Source: Oceanospirillaceae bacterium
Lineage (GTDB): Bacteria > Pseudomonadota > Gammaproteobacteria > Pseudomonadales > Balneatricaceae
DNA length: 24,376 nucleotides
Assembly: GCA_003523085.1 (NCBI GenBank)
Contig: DPHD01000007.1
Coordinates: 1 to 24,376 of the forward strand
Reading direction: 5' to 3'
Part shown: positions 23,386 to 24,376 of the stretch, piece after piece
Position numbering within the stretch: the stretch's first letter is position 1
Layout of the letters: every line of letters starts with the position of its first letter
The notes under the pieces: generated by a model
The model's database searches: none
Told to the model about the DNA's origin: nothing
What the model saw: only the letters and a program-made list of their open reading frames with translations
Program-made: the position numbers and the translations under genes

Positions 23386-24369
23386 CTAGCGTGTGCTCAG
23401 CGCCCGACTCAGCATGGCTGGGTCGGCATTGCCGCCAGACAAAATAACTAAGGTGGTTTTGTTCTTCACCTCTAATGCGCCTGCTAAGATGGCAGCCAAA
23501 CCTACACAACCGCCGGGCTCTACGGTGAGTTTGAGTTCCTGCATACAGCAGGCCATGGCAGTTAACACCCATTCATCGCTCACTGCCGCCACCCCGGCAA
23601 GATAACGCTGCATGATGGGAAAAGTCAGTTGCCCCACCATGGGTGTGACTATAGCATCGCAGATTGAAGCGGGCGCAGACTCATTGGCAAGGCGCTGGTG
23701 AGCAGCTAGAGAGCGGCGCGCATCGTCGTGGTGTTGGGGTTCGGCTCCCCATATCTCTACTTTTTGAAAATGCGTTTTGAGGGCTGTGGCGCTGCCACTA
23801 ATAAGACCGCCTCCGCCAATTGGAGCAAGCGTTTGGTCTGGGATTAAGTTCAGCGCTTTAAGTTGATGGGCAGCTTCTAAACCTAGGGTGCCTTGGCCGG
23901 CAATAATATCGACGTCATCATAGGGTGGGATCAAGGTTAAGTTTTGTTTATTTGCCAGTGTTTGGCCAATGGCGGCGCGATCTTCATTGTTGCGGTCATA
24001 CAAAACCACTGTAGCACCCAAAGCTTTAGTATTGGCGATTTTAATTTGTGGTGCGTCGGCCGGCATGATAATGGTGGCTGGTACACCAAAATGGCTGGCT
24101 GCTGCAGCTACACCTTGGGCATGGTTGCCCGACGAGTAGGCGACCACCCCAGTGAGTTGATTGTTATTGGCCAGTTTGCAGAGTTTGTTAAACGCCCCGC
24201 GAAATTTAAACGATCCAGTGCGCTGTAGGTTTTCGGCTTTAAATAAAAGACGGCCGCCTAAACGCTGATTGAGTAGGGCGGATTCGACTAACGGCGTCAC
24301 CACTGCGTGGCCCTTAATTCGTTGGCTGGCAGTGATGATGTCTGGGTAGGTGATGGCTAAGTTAGGCAT
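23386..24369 (-). CDS. PLP-dependent threonine/serine dehydratase-like enzyme
   Basis: This 327-residue fold-type II PLP enzyme has the Schiff-base lysine K55 in TGSFKFRGAFNKL, substrate loop YSSGNHAQG (78-86) and phosphate-binding GGGGLISG (about 184-191). There is no C-terminal ACT domain, so it is not the biosynthetic IlvA form. The short form covers catabolic threonine dehydratase, serine racemase and threo-hydroxyaspartate dehydratase, and these cannot be separated by eye. The hydroxyaspartate option is notable beside glycolate oxidase, because the beta-hydroxyaspartate route uses glyoxylate, but none of its other genes is in the window. The gene appears complete; only seven bases precede the ATG, so no ribosome site can be judged. 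Confidence 0.85.
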   Translation of the reverse strand: MPNLAITYPDIITASQRIKGHAVVTPLVESALLNQRLGGRLLFKAENLQRTGSFKFRGAFNKLCKLANNNQLTGVVAYSSGNHAQGVAAAASHFGVPATIIMPADAPQIKIANTKALGATVVLYDRNNEDRAAIGQTLANKQNLTLIPPYDDVDIIAGQGTLGLEAAHQLKALNLIPDQTLAPIGGGGLISGSATALKTHFQKVEIWGAEPQHHDDARRSLAAHQRLANESAPASICDAIVTPMVGQLTFPIMQRYLAGVAAVSDEWVLTAMACCMQELKLTVEPGGCVGLAAILAGALEVKNKTTLVILSGGNADPAMLSRALSTR

Positions 24370-24376
24370 AGTGGGG

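Overview
The window reads as the chromosome of a free-living, probably marine gammaproteobacterium. This rests on familiar gammaproteobacterial forms of glcDEF, a single-chain indolepyruvate oxidoreductase, an Lrp/AsnC regulator, and a DmdA-type (DMSP demethylase family) gene. The species cannot be named from the sequence. Coding density is high. Base composition looks even by eye, and there are no transposases, integrases, tRNAs, rRNAs or CRISPR arrays. No stretch over 300 bases lacks a gene; the longest gaps are the divergent promoter regions at 6022-6214 and 18866-19052.

Layout. (1) 1-4475: the 5' part of a DmdA/GcvT-family gene lies downstream of a 1159-residue indolepyruvate ferredoxin oxidoreductase, both on the minus strand, with a divergent Lrp-family regulator. 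(2) 4479-6021, minus: a YeeE/YedE (TsuA-like) transporter and a secreted DsrE-family protein. (3) 6215-14399, plus: soxC, soxD, soxX, soxY, soxZ, soxA, soxK-like, an intrinsic terminator, soxB, a secreted alpha/beta hydrolase and a secreted thioredoxin-like protein. (4) 14413-18865, minus, convergent with sox: a PhnD-type periplasmic binding protein, a membrane histidine kinase, and two response regulators that lack any recognisable DNA-binding domain. (5) 19053-22775, plus: glcD, glcE, glcF behind a promoter that carries an inverted repeat. (6) 22867-24369: a glycine-zipper outer-membrane-type protein and a convergent PLP-dependent threonine/serine dehydratase-like enzyme.

How they work together. 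SoxXA, SoxYZ, SoxB and SoxCD form a full Kelly-Friedrich thiosulfate-oxidising system. Because SoxCD is present, complete oxidation to sulfate is expected. The thioredoxin-like protein probably keeps SoxY reduced. The DsrE/YeeE pair on the divergent side may handle sulfur or thiosulfate transfer and uptake (inference). DMSP demethylation, thiosulfate oxidation and glycolate oxidation all suit a heterotroph that lives on phytoplankton products and gains extra energy from reduced sulfur.

The most interesting part is the binding protein, kinase and twin-regulator operon beside sox. It looks like a sensory system for a sulfur oxyanion or similar ligand. Its output route is unclear, because both regulators end in a related but unassigned helical domain.
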